Below are positions 35,165-43,460 of a DNA stretch of 64,000 nt, piece after piece. The stretch's first letter is position 1, and every line of letters begins with the position of its first letter. Position numbers and translations under genes: made by a program. The stretch is taken from positions 62,001 to 126,000 of the forward strand of contig CALGIJ010000039.1 of assembly GCA_937915545.1 (NCBI GenBank), given 5' to 3'. The stretch is from an uncultured Desulfobacterales bacterium. GTDB taxonomy: Bacteria; Desulfobacterota; Desulfobulbia; Desulfobulbales; Desulfocapsaceae. The notes under the pieces were generated by a model that searched no databases, was not told where the DNA came from, and saw only the letters and a list, made by a program, of their open reading frames with translations.

Positions 35165-38100
35165 TTAATTGGTTAACAACCCATCTATCTCAGCAAAAAT
35201 TTGTTTGTCGGTAAAGTGCTTGACTTTGGGAGCCCCACTCGGGCAGCCGCCTGAGCAGCTGCCGCAGCCTTTGCATACCGCCGAATTGACCTCGCTGACA
35301 CCGGCGAAGTCGTTGAACTCGATGGCTCCGTAGGGACAGAGCTTGATGCACAGCTGACAGCCGACACAGATATCCGGATCGATGCTCGAGATCATCGGTG
35401 GAACCTGCACCACTCCGGCCGAACTGAGTGCGAGGCATTCCGCGGCGGCCCCTTTGGCCTGGGCGACGGTATCGGGAATGTCTTTGGGGCCCTGGCAGGC
35501 ACCGGCGAGAAAGACACCGCTTGAAGGTGTGGAGACCGGGGCGAGCTTGGGATGTTCTTCCTGGAAGAAACCGTCCTGGCCGATGCCGATACCAAACTTG
35601 CGCATGACGTCTTCAGCGTTCGGTCTCGCTTCCATGGCAGTGCAGAGGATGGCCATCTCGACGTCGACTTCGACGAGCCGTCCGGAAAGGGTGTCTTCAG
35701 CCTTGACCGTGAGAATGCCGTTCTCTTTCTCGGTGATCGAGCCAGCCTTGCCGCGGATCATCCGCACCCCTTCTTCCTGGACTTTCTTGTAGAACTCCTC
35801 GTAGCCCTTGCCGAAACAGCGCATGTCGATATAGAAATTGTAGATTTCCGTATTATGACCGCATTTGTCTTTGAGCAGATGGGCGTATTTCAGCGCATAC
35901 ATGCAGCAGGTGCGCGAGCAGTATTCGTGGTAGTTCTTATCGCGGCTGCCGATGCAGTGGAGGATGGCGACGCTCTTCGGTGGATCGGTGAATTTCATCG
36001 GGTCTTCCAGGCTCCGCTTGAGCAGCTTGCCCGAGGTGGGCCCGGTGGCGTTGGAGAGGCGCTCGAATTCGAGATTGGTGAATACGTTGGTGTATTTGCC
36101 ATAGCCGTATTGCGTCATCGGCGCCGGGTTCATCGGGTCGAAACCGGTGGCGATGATGATCGAGCCGACGTCGATCTGTTCTTTTTTGTCGACGTCGTCG
36201 TGATCGATCGCCTGCGCTTTGCACTGACTGACGCAGAGCTTGCATTCGCAGCACCCGCCACAGTCGACACAGCGTGCGGCCTCGCGAATTGCCGTCTCCT
36301 CGGCAAAGCCCAGTTCGATCTCCTTATAGTTGTTGACACGTTCGGTTACCGCCAGCTCCGGCATTTTGGCCCGTTCGGCGGGGACCGCTCTTTTGGGGAT
36401 TGGCAGCCAGTTTTCGCCGGTGGGCCGCTGCTGGCGGCTTTCGAAGAGTTCCTCGCCCTGCATGAAGCGGGCGATGGAAATGGCAGCTTCCTGGCCGGCG
36501 CCGATGGCTTCGACGGCGATGGATGGGCCGGTGAAGACGTCGCCGCCGGCGAAGACGCCGGGGCGTCCGGTGTGGAAGGTGATCGGATCGGCATCGATGG
36601 TGCCCCAGCGGGTCAGCTCGATGCCGGCGGCACCCTTGAGGAAATTGCTGTCGACTTTCTGGCCGATGGCGGGAATGATCATGTCGCAGGCGATGTCGTA
36701 CTCGGAGCCGGCGATCGGCACCGGTCTCCTGCGGCCTGACTCGTCGGGCTCGCCGAGACCCATCTTGACACACTTGACACCTTTGACCTTGCCGTTTTCG
36801 GTGAGCACTTCGACCGGGTTGACCAGCAATTCGATCTTGATACCCTCTTCTTCGGCCGCCTCGATCTCCCGTTTTACCGCCGGCATCTCGTTGCGGCTGC
36901 GGCGGTAGACCATGGTCACTTCCTTGGCGCCCTGGCGCAAGGCTTCGCGGGCGGCATCGATGGCAACGTCGCCGCCACCCACCACCACCACTTTCTCGCC
37001 GGTTTTGACCTCTTTCTTGCGGTTGAGCAGGCCGAGGTAGTCGATACCGTGTACGACGCCGACGGCATCTTCGCCGGCGATATTCATCTTGCCGCTTCTA
37101 TGAGCGCCTGCGGCGATATAGACCGCCTTGAAACCCTCGGCGAAGAGGTCGTCGATGGTCTTGTCGCGGCCGATTTCCACACCATGTTCGATGGTGACGC
37201 CCAGTCGCTTGATATGGTTGACCTCGCGGTCGAGAACGGCCGGAGGCAGACGGTAGTCCGGGATGCCGTAGCGGAGCATGCCGCCAGATTGCGGGGCTTT
37301 CTCAAGAATAGTCGGGTGGTAGCCGTCTTTGGCGAGGAAGTAGGCGGCGGTCAGGCCGGCTGGGCCGGCGCCGATGATGGCTACTTTCTCGGTGGCCGGC
37401 TTCTTCTCGACCATGGGGATGGGCAGGTTGTCCCAGTCCGCCTGGTCGGCGGCAAAACGCTTGAGAGCGCAGATCGCCAGAGGCTTGTCGACTTCCTTGC
37501 GCCGACAGGCGGATTCGCAGGGGGCGGGGCAGACTCGGCCAAGAGAGCCGGGGAGAGGCATTTTCTCCATGATCAGGTTCAGGGCTTCCTGGTGCTTGCC
37601 AACCTTGATCAAGGCCACGAATCCCTGGATGTTGATGCCGGCTGGACAGGTCTGCACGCAGGGGCCGCGATCGTGCTTTTCGATGACGTAGCGAACCGGC
37701 ACCGCCTGGGGAAAGGAGATATAAATCGCCTTGCGCATCTTGGTGTTGACGTCCCACTCGTTGGGCGCTTCCACCGGGCAGACCTTGGCGCAGTCACCGC
37801 AGCCGGTGCAGTTGCTCTTGACGTAGCGGGCCATGCGGTTGACGGTGACCTTGAAGTTGCCGACGAAGCCGTTGACCGACTCGACTTCGCTGTAGGTCAT
37901 CAGTTCGACATTCTTATTTTGCCCAACCGCGACCATCTTCGGTGTGCCGATGCAGGCGGCGCAGTCGAGGGTGGGGAAGGTCTTGTCGTATTGCAGCATG
38001 TGCCCGCCGACGGTGGGCTGTCGCTCGACCAGGTAGGCGCGATTGCCCGATGAGGCGATATCGAGGGCCGCCTGCATGCCGGCAATACCTCCGCCGACGA

Positions 38101-38539
38101 TGAGCGTGTTGGGGTTGACCGGGAAGGTCTTGGGGAAAAGCGCGCTCTGGTAGGAGACACGGGAGAGGCCGGCGCGAACGATGCTGATCGCCTTTTCGGT
38201 GGCCAGGTCTTCACTCTCGGTGACCCAGGAACCGTGCTCCCGAACGCATACCTGATGAAAGGCGTGGTAGGGATTCAGCCCTGAACGCTCACAGGCGGAG
38301 CGAAAGGTCTTTTCGTGCATCCTCGGCGAGCAGGCGGCGACGACGATACGGGTCAGGTCGTTCTCCTTGATCTCTTTCTCGATTAATTCCTGGCCGGGAT
38401 CGGAGCACATGAAAAGGTAGTCCTTGGAGACTACAACTCCAGGGAACGTGGCGGCGTATTCGGCAACCTCCTTGACCCGTACCTTGCTGGCGATATTGAT
38501 ACCGCAGTGGCAGATGAAAAATCCGATCCGTTCAGACAT
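35165..38539 (-). CDS. HdrA with inserted GltD/NfnB-like NAD(P)H module
   Basis: 1124 aa. Residues 1-290 are the HdrA N-part: thioredoxin-like FICHCGINI, FAD loop GGGIAGMQAAL, and ferredoxin motif CTGCGDCAKVCP. Residues ~294-760 are a complete GltD-type flavoprotein: CVQTCPAGINIQGF, CPAPCESACRR, FAD loop IGAGPAGLTAAY, NAD(P) loop VVGGGDVAIDAA and AGGDVFTGPS. A Cys cluster (CVDCGGCCECKLC) leads to the HdrA C-part (780-1124) with CIGSRDKNYHEYCSRTCC, CVGCQLCIKLCP and CKGCGSCSGGCP. Thus an NAD(P)H dehydrogenase module interrupts HdrA. Consensus AGGAGG sets the start, which overlaps the upstream gene by 8 nt. Probable entry or exit point for NAD(P)H in the complex. Confidence 0.9.
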   Translation of the reverse strand: MSERIGFFICHCGINIASKVRVKEVAEYAATFPGVVVSKDYLFMCSDPGQELIEKEIKENDLTRIVVAACSPRMHEKTFRSACERSGLNPYHAFHQVCVREHGSWVTESEDLATEKAISIVRAGLSRVSYQSALFPKTFPVNPNTLIVGGGIAGMQAALDIASSGNRAYLVERQPTVGGHMLQYDKTFPTLDCAACIGTPKMVAVGQNKNVELMTYSEVESVNGFVGNFKVTVNRMARYVKSNCTGCGDCAKVCPVEAPNEWDVNTKMRKAIYISFPQAVPVRYVIEKHDRGPCVQTCPAGINIQGFVALIKVGKHQEALNLIMEKMPLPGSLGRVCPAPCESACRRKEVDKPLAICALKRFAADQADWDNLPIPMVEKKPATEKVAIIGAGPAGLTAAYFLAKDGYHPTILEKAPQSGGMLRYGIPDYRLPPAVLDREVNHIKRLGVTIEHGVEIGRDKTIDDLFAEGFKAVYIAAGAHRSGKMNIAGEDAVGVVHGIDYLGLLNRKKEVKTGEKVVVVGGGDVAIDAAREALRQGAKEVTMVYRRSRNEMPAVKREIEAAEEEGIKIELLVNPVEVLTENGKVKGVKCVKMGLGEPDESGRRRPVPIAGSEYDIACDMIIPAIGQKVDSNFLKGAAGIELTRWGTIDADPITFHTGRPGVFAGGDVFTGPSIAVEAIGAGQEAAISIARFMQGEELFESRQQRPTGENWLPIPKRAVPAERAKMPELAVTERVNNYKEIELGFAEETAIREAARCVDCGGCCECKLCVSQCKAQAIDHDDVDKKEQIDVGSIIIATGFDPMNPAPMTQYGYGKYTNVFTNLEFERLSNATGPTSGKLLKRSLEDPMKFTDPPKSVAILHCIGSRDKNYHEYCSRTCCMYALKYAHLLKDKCGHNTEIYNFYIDMRCFGKGYEEFYKKVQEEGVRMIRGKAGSITEKENGILTVKAEDTLSGRLVEVDVEMAILCTAMEARPNAEDVMRKFGIGIGQDGFFQEEHPKLAPVSTPSSGVFLAGACQGPKDIPDTVAQAKGAAAECLALSSAGVVQVPPMISSIDPDICVGCQLCIKLCPYGAIEFNDFAGVSEVNSAVCKGCGSCSGGCPSGAPKVKHFTDKQIFAEIDGLLTN

Positions 38540-40862
38540 GTTGCTCCTCCTGAGTTGCGCTTCTGGTTGTACCGGTATGGGTGTCCGATCCATAGGAAAC
38601 TTCCACCGACTGCAGGAGAAGCTCTGCCACATCACGGACTTGTATTTTGTTGGCGACGCCAAGCTTCGCTATGGCTTCGTTGAGCATGCGGATGCAGAAG
38701 GGGCAGGCCGTGGCGATAATTGAGGCGCCGGTGGCCATGGCTTCCTTCACTCTGGTAACGCCATGATTCTCATCCATCGGGCGAATATGCCAGGCCCCGC
38801 CACCACCACCACCGCAGCACAGGCTGCGTTGGCCACTATTTTGCATCTCGATGAGCGTCAGGCCGGGAATGGATTTGAGGATGCGACGCGGGGCCTCGTA
38901 AAGGCCATTGTGGCGGCCAAGATAACAGGGATCGTGGTAGGTGACCTTTGCCTTGACGTGGGTCAGCGGGGTCAAGCTGGCACTGTCGATCAATCGAGCA
39001 AGCAGATCGGTGTAGTGCTCGGTGGTCACCTTGCCCTGCAGTTGCGGATAGTTTTTCGAGAAACTGTTCAGGCAGTGCGGTGAGACGGTGAGCAGCGTGC
39101 GCACTCCCTGGTCGAGGAAGAGCTGGCTGTTTTTCTCGACCAGAGCGGTGTTTACGGCCTCGGCGCCCATTTTTTCAGGCTGATCGCCACAACAGACTTC
39201 GGCGGTGCCCAGGCTGCCATAGCTGACCTGGCCGATTTCCAGGAGCTTCACCAGAGCTCTGCCGCCCTTTTCGCTGCCTCTTTGCCCCTGCTGGTCATAG
39301 GCGGTGGTACAGCAGCTGAACAGACAGTATTCCTTGTCCTTATTGAAAACCGGCAGCGGCAGCGAACCCACCCATTTGGTTCGATCCTGTGACTTGCCAT
39401 TCCACGGATTGCCGTTTTTCTTCAGGCTGGCCACAGGAGAGGCCAGCGCCGCCGCGAGGAGTCCTCCGTTGACGGTCTGCTGGCGGATCGACTTCACCAG
39501 GTCGACGATGCCAATACCCCGCGGGCAGCTTGCGACACAACTGTTGCAGGTTACACAGCTCCAGGACGCAGTATCGACGTTGACGTCGTTGTTTCGATCA
39601 AGAGCGATATTGCGCAGCACCAGGCGCGGGCTGTATCCGGCGATATTGACCGAGGGACAAACACCGGTGCAGGTGCCACACTGCATGCAGGTCTTGAATG
39701 TTTCACCGATGGCGGTGGCGATACGTTCTTGGGTTACCTGCGATTGCTTGAGCGCCTTTTCTTTGACAGCCATGAGAAAGATGGCCAGGGGGCGGTACAT
39801 GAGGTGGGAGAGCTTGCCGAAAGGCAGCATGATCATCAGCATGCCGACGCAGATGGCCACATGGATGACATAGATTGTATAAGTGATGAGAGGGAGGCCA
39901 ATCAATCGAGCGAAATGGACCATGATGCCGGTGATGGCGATGGTAAAGATCAACCCGAGGAAGAACATGTCGGTGAAGTCGGAATAGCGGTGCAGGTTCT
40001 CCTCCTTCTTATAGATGCGGCTGTAAAGCATGTAGCCCGAACCGAGCATGAGGGCGACCGTGGCGTAATACCCGACGATTCTGGTGGGATGCCAGAATGG
40101 ATGCACCACGTCCGTCTGGAAGGCCTCGAGGAAGATCATGACCAGAACCTCCATCGCCACCCAGCCAGAAAAGAGGAAAAAGTGCCTGGTCCAGGCACTG
40201 GCCGGGCCGGTGCCGCATTTGCGCCAGCGTTTTTGCGTGAAGTAGTTGGCGATGAAGACCGGTGCCTGGGTCAGGTACAGGTAGAGCGGCACTTTTGCTC
40301 CTTGCATGATCTTGAAATACATGTTGACCGCGTTCGAGGCGAGCAGACCAAGGACGATGAGAATCATGATCTGGTCGCCAATATGAACCCAGTGAACGGG
40401 GGCGAAGGTATTGATTTCGACGCGGTCTGTTACCACAGGCCCATGGAAAATAAGAAAAAGAGAGATGACGAAGAGCGCTATGATTCCGAAGGCGGCGACT
40501 TCCCATTTCGGCGAACTGTAAAAGAGTCGCGCCAGCCCGGTCCAGTCGTACTGGGTGGTAAGCCATCTTCGCGTGGCCATCATGGTCTCTGCCGGCTCGG
40601 CGCCCCGAGGGCAATCCTTGTTGCAGTCACCGCAATAATAGCAGAGCCATGGCTCGGGGGATGAGAGGAGCTTGTCCTTCAGACCCAGTTGCAGGTAACG
40701 ATAGATTTTTCGAGGAAAAGTGTTTTCGCCCGATGACAGTGGACATGCAGAGGCGCAGTTGCCGCACTGCATGCATGTCTCCATGTCCTTGGCGCCCAAT
40801 CGCTTGATCTCGCTATATAGGTTTTGATCAATACTGTAATTCTTCAAAACTATCCCCCTCAT
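38532..40862 (-). CDS. Membrane QmoC/HdrC/HdrD fusion (cytochrome b plus Fe-S clusters)
   Basis: 776 aa. Ferredoxin part: CMQCGNCASACP (30-41) and CYYCGDCNKDCP (74-85). NarI/QmoC-like cytochrome b with about six helices (118-360) and candidate haem His in HWVHIGD, HFARL and VIHVAI. A second HdrC-like part: CMQCGTCTGVCP (392-403) and CVTCNSCVASCP (436-447). HdrD-like CCG domains: CLFSCCTT, CCGDQPEK, YHDPCYLGRHN, SLCCGGGGGG and CPFC. It would exchange electrons with the quinone pool. A TTG 15 nt downstream has the better ribosome site (AGGGGG), so the true start may be there. First gene of the Hdr operon. Confidence 0.88.
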   Translation of the reverse strand: MRGIVLKNYSIDQNLYSEIKRLGAKDMETCMQCGNCASACPLSSGENTFPRKIYRYLQLGLKDKLLSSPEPWLCYYCGDCNKDCPRGAEPAETMMATRRWLTTQYDWTGLARLFYSSPKWEVAAFGIIALFVISLFLIFHGPVVTDRVEINTFAPVHWVHIGDQIMILIVLGLLASNAVNMYFKIMQGAKVPLYLYLTQAPVFIANYFTQKRWRKCGTGPASAWTRHFFLFSGWVAMEVLVMIFLEAFQTDVVHPFWHPTRIVGYYATVALMLGSGYMLYSRIYKKEENLHRYSDFTDMFFLGLIFTIAITGIMVHFARLIGLPLITYTIYVIHVAICVGMLMIMLPFGKLSHLMYRPLAIFLMAVKEKALKQSQVTQERIATAIGETFKTCMQCGTCTGVCPSVNIAGYSPRLVLRNIALDRNNDVNVDTASWSCVTCNSCVASCPRGIGIVDLVKSIRQQTVNGGLLAAALASPVASLKKNGNPWNGKSQDRTKWVGSLPLPVFNKDKEYCLFSCCTTAYDQQGQRGSEKGGRALVKLLEIGQVSYGSLGTAEVCCGDQPEKMGAEAVNTALVEKNSQLFLDQGVRTLLTVSPHCLNSFSKNYPQLQGKVTTEHYTDLLARLIDSASLTPLTHVKAKVTYHDPCYLGRHNGLYEAPRRILKSIPGLTLIEMQNSGQRSLCCGGGGGGAWHIRPMDENHGVTRVKEAMATGASIIATACPFCIRMLNEAIAKLGVANKIQVRDVAELLLQSVEVSYGSDTHTGTTRSATQEEQHV

Positions 40863-41055
40863 GTCGCCTGTGATGGGTAAATGGCCTGTCTCACGACCTT
40901 GGGACAACCCCTGAAGGCCTGGCCGACAATCAAAGTTCCCCTTAACCGTTGCGGGTTGGGAAGTGGCATCGGCAGTCGGCTTTAATGTTCCTTGAGCCGG
41001 AGGATCGACGACCCCCTGTCAACAATCGCCAGTCTAGCGTCCCCTAAGGCCGAGG

Positions 41056-41376
41056 TTATTTCTTGAGTGCCCGGTCGGCCAGATCAACTATCGTTCCGGC
41101 GTACCATGTCCTGAAATTGGGGTCGTTCAGATGGGTCTTGCGCCACTTGGAAAAGGGCGACTCCGGATCACTGCAGAGGCTGCCGTTCCCCTGGTCCCAT
41201 AACGCGCTGCACTCTTTGCACTCTCCGTCGGAAAGTGCGCAGAGAGGGCAGTCGTTCTTCCATTCGGTTTCCGGTTTGGCGACATGTCTGACGTAATACT
41301 TGCTGTCATGGGCCGGATGCTTGTACAGCCAAGTCCACATTTTTTTGAATTCCTTGAGTGCTTCCTGCCGTTCCAT
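41056..41376 (-). CDS. Small Cys-rich protein, paralogue A1 (unrecognised family)
   Basis: 106 aa, no recognised family. Begins MERQEALKEFKKMWTWLYKH followed by PAHDSKYYVRHVAKPE. Five Cys: CPLC (43, 46), CKEC (53, 56) and C68. The pattern C-x2-C-x6-C-x2-C looks like a zinc or Fe-S site. It ends PNFRTWYAGTIVDLADRA. About two thirds of positions match the A2 paralogue 1.1 kb away. GGAGG before the ATG. Expressed from a promoter sharing its core with two neighbouring genes. No signal peptide or membrane segment, so cytoplasmic. Confidence 0.8.
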   Translation of the reverse strand: MERQEALKEFKKMWTWLYKHPAHDSKYYVRHVAKPETEWKNDCPLCALSDGECKECSALWDQGNGSLCSDPESPFSKWRKTHLNDPNFRTWYAGTIVDLADRALKK

Positions 41377-41512
41377 GTTTCTATCCTCCGCAACTGGGAT
41401 TGTGGGCTACCCCCCGCCTTAGAGACAGAAGGAGTGGTTGTGTGGCTAACTCGTTATGGAGATTGAAGGAGTTTTGAGTGGGAGCCTCGATTGATCCGAT
41501 TCCTTGGTGATA

Positions 41513-41540
41513 ATTATACCACATCCTAGCACTTGTTCAA
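41513..41540 (-). promoter_or_regulatory. Promoter of A1 with conserved spacer element
   Basis: Minus strand: TTGAAC, 16-bp spacer, TATAAT with an upstream TGTGG. The spacer and -10 contain GTGCTAGGATGTGGTA, which is repeated exactly in two further promoters nearby (around 42660 and 43395). Confidence 0.75.
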
Positions 41541-41590
41541 TTGAAAAATCGCCTCCTATATAGGATAATTATATGTAATAATTGAACAAA

Positions 41591-41674
41591 TGTCACATTG
41601 TAGTATAGCGGCATGACTACATTGTGACACGGACACAATGTGATACAATTTTGCTAGGACTGTCACAATGTAGC
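41591..41674. promoter_or_regulatory. Operator array upstream of A1 (four sites)
   Basis: Sites matching TRTCACAWTGTAGC: TGTCACATTGTAG (41591), inverted CTACATTGTGACA (41617), a weaker CACAATGTGATA (about 41634) and TGTCACAATGTAGC (41661). The first two form an inverted pair with centres 26 bp apart. The array lies about 50 bp upstream of the -35. Confidence 0.7.
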
Positions 41675-41676
41675 AA

Positions 41677-42094
41677 AAAGCGAATTGTGCGTTGGAATGC
41701 ACTGAATGCACAACAGCTGGTGGTGGCAAGGCTGGGAATAAAATGTCGCGATGCGAGAAACAAAGAGGCGCTGGACATGCGGTTTTCCATAAGCTGGGAG
41801 GACTCGGGGCAAAGGGAATAACCTAGCCTCCTGTCGGTATGCTTGGCCGGTAAGGAGCAATGCGCCAAGCCCGATAAACAAGAATGGGCGCTGGACAAAA
41901 ATGTTGGTCCGGATGCGCTCATAGAATCCGCTTAGGGGATGTTGTTTGTGAATGAGCCGACCGGACGGTCGCCAACTAAGGGGTCAGTTCGACACTCGGT
42001 TTTCTGGAGATTGGGAAAAGGCAAAGGCTGAGAACGACAGGCACGAACTATGGGTGATGTGCAAGAGAAAGGAAGCCTGAAAAACAACTGCCGG
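41677..42094. other. Intergenic stretch, no recognised gene
   Basis: Lower-GC DNA between the A1 operators and the A2 terminator. A 7-bp hairpin (GCTTGGC / GCCAAGC, 41841-41870) is present. A 65-codon plus-strand frame begins inside the operators, lacks a ribosome site and is not credible. Confidence 0.5.
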
Positions 42095-42135
42095 CACTCC
42101 GGCCTGAGGAGGATTCTCCTCCGCAGGCCGGAGTG
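42095..42135 (-). terminator. Long stem-loop downstream of A2
   Basis: Twelve perfect base pairs (CACTCCGGCCTG / CAGGCCGGAGTG), one mismatch, six more pairs (GGAGGA / TCCTCC) and a TTC loop. On the minus strand it is followed within about ten bases by TTGTTTTTC. It lies about 80 nt past the A2 stop. Confidence 0.7.
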
Positions 42136-42214
42136 GCAAGCCTGACTTCGTGCTTATCAAAGCGAGTGCATGAGCGGTGCTTTCCGATTCAGGGCGGACT
42201 ATTGCCTGTCTAGA

Positions 42215-42535
42215 TCACTTTTTGCCTTGACCCGTAAGGTCGACAAGTTTCCCGGCATACCAGGTTCTCAAGTCGGGGTTGTCCTTCTCAGTTTTCCGCC
42301 ACTGACTCAGCGGTGAATCTGGGTCGCTGCAGAGATTTCCTCGGGTGGTTGCCCAAAGACTTTTGCACTCGTTGCACTCCCCTTCTTCGGTGAGGGCGCA
42401 GAGGGGACAGTCGTTCCGCCAGACTGGCTTTGGCTTGGCGACGTTCTGCACGTAGTATTTTTTGTCATGGGCGGGATGCTTATAGAGCCATATCCACATT
42501 TTCCTGAATTCCTGGAGTGCGATGTCCCGTTTCAT
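42215..42535 (-). CDS. Small Cys-rich protein, paralogue A2 (unrecognised family)
   Basis: 106 aa, start set by AGGAGG. MKRDIALQEFRKMWIWLYKH and PAHDKKYYVQNVAKP mirror paralogue A1, as do CPLC (43, 46), CNEC (54, 57), C69 and the end DLRTWYAGKLVDL. One residue longer in the Cys loop. Conserved HPAHD plus Cys pairs suggest metal binding. Has its own promoter of the shared type and its own terminator, so it is monocistronic. Duplication of gene plus control region is evident. Confidence 0.82.
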   Translation of the reverse strand: MKRDIALQEFRKMWIWLYKHPAHDKKYYVQNVAKPKPVWRNDCPLCALTEEGECNECKSLWATTRGNLCSDPDSPLSQWRKTEKDNPDLRTWYAGKLVDLTGQGKK

Positions 42536-42647
42536 AGTTGATCCTCCTAGAATATGTTGAGATTTTCCAGCCGTTGTCACAGGGGAGGCCGGATCGGTTT
42601 TCGGGACTGTGGGAGCAAGAGAAAAACAACCACAATGTCTCACTTCC

Positions 42648-42675
42648 AGTATACCACATCCTAGCACCAAAACAA
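42648..42675 (-). promoter_or_regulatory. Promoter of A2 with conserved spacer element
   Basis: Minus strand: TTGTTT, 16-bp spacer, TATACT, containing GTGCTAGGATGTGGTA as at the A1 promoter. A partial operator-like ACCACAATGTCTCA lies just downstream of the -10 (about 42630). Confidence 0.72.
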
Positions 42676-42726
42676 GGGACGAAATGCGATATAAAACGAA
42701 TTAAACGACTGAAATTGCGTTGAAAC

Positions 42727-42765
42727 TGTCACTTTGTAGCAGTGCCTGATTGCTACATTGTGGGA
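42727..42765. promoter_or_regulatory. Operator pair upstream of A2
   Basis: TGTCACTTTGTAGC and, inverted, GCTACATTGTGGGA, start positions 24-25 bp apart. It lies 52 bp upstream of the A2 -35, the same spacing as at the A1 promoter. A degenerate third copy may follow near 42767. Confidence 0.68.
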
Positions 42766-42893
42766 GTACTACAATATGCCAGCAAAGTATGACATAGTGA
42801 GAGGTGGAAATCAGAGCAAAGAATCGAGGGAAGCGGGAGGGAAGGGGACTGCAGAGAAGGAATCGGTTTCTGAAGTCTATCGCAATGAGAAGT

Positions 42894-42935
42894 GACTCCT
42901 GGCGAGGAAACTGTATTGCTTCAGCGCCAGGAGTC
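42894..42935 (-). terminator. Stem-loop downstream of the B1 regulator
   Basis: Perfect 11-bp arms GACTCCTGGCG / CGCCAGGAGTC around a 20-nt loop, 14 nt past the B1 stop on the minus strand. Only a weak T-rich tail (ACTTCTCATTG) follows. Confidence 0.55.
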
Positions 42936-42949
42936 TCAAGGATGAGGAA

Positions 42950-43324
42950 TCAAGAGTTGATGAGCTTGAGAAAAATTTTACATGTTTTGCAGATTTTGAT
43001 TTTCTCTTTCTCGTCGACGTTTTTGGTGCAATCACACAAGGTGCCAGACATGTACCAGCACATATGGCCACTGTCGAACTCCCAGGCTGGGCATTGCTCT
43101 TTGACAGGGCAGATTTTCTCTTCCCAGCAGCGCAGCGAGGCATTTTTGCGCCCCCGTTGATTGATATACAGAAAATAGAGAAGCTTTTCAGCGTGGGTCG
43201 GAACCGCCCTCCACCCCTGCTCATAGCTGTGAATGGTTTTAAGGGAAATGCCTAGAAGTTCGGCGAGTTGTTTTTGGGTCTTGCCCATCTTCCTTCTAAT
43301 AAGCTTGAAATCTTCCCTGTTCAT
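42950..43324 (-). CDS. XRE-family HTH regulator with C-terminal two-CW domain (B1)
   Basis: 124 aa. HTH (about 1-45): KLIRRKMGKTQKQLAELLGI then SLKTIHSYEQGWRAVP. The C-terminal cysteine domain (66-116) has CWEEKIC, QCPAWEFDSGHMCWY, GTLCDC and CKTCKIF. This matches the layout of so-called two-CW domain proteins of anaerobic deltaproteobacteria. Eight Cys (66, 72, 78, 89, 97, 99, 112, 115) could hold a metal or Fe-S cluster and make the protein a redox or metal sensor; that is inference. Its own promoter carries the shared core and operators, so autoregulation is likely. Confidence 0.85.
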   Translation of the reverse strand: MNREDFKLIRRKMGKTQKQLAELLGISLKTIHSYEQGWRAVPTHAEKLLYFLYINQRGRKNASLRCWEEKICPVKEQCPAWEFDSGHMCWYMSGTLCDCTKNVDEKEKIKICKTCKIFLKLINS

Positions 43325-43383
43325 GTGTCAGCCCCCGTGAAAAATCGCGATAGTGATAACGAGACTCTCCTCGTATTCAGCGA

Positions 43384-43412
43384 AGAATACCACATCCTAG
43401 CACTATGACCAA
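43384..43412 (-). promoter_or_regulatory. Promoter of B1 with conserved spacer element
   Basis: Minus strand: TTGGTC, 17-bp spacer, TATTCT, again with GTGCTAGGATGTGGTA. The upstream AT-rich stretch TATATGTAATAATT also occurs upstream of A1 (about 41570), which shows that the two control regions are duplicates. Confidence 0.7.
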
Positions 43413-43460
43413 TAAAAATTGCAAGATTATGTCGCATAACTATATGTAATAATTTAATGA

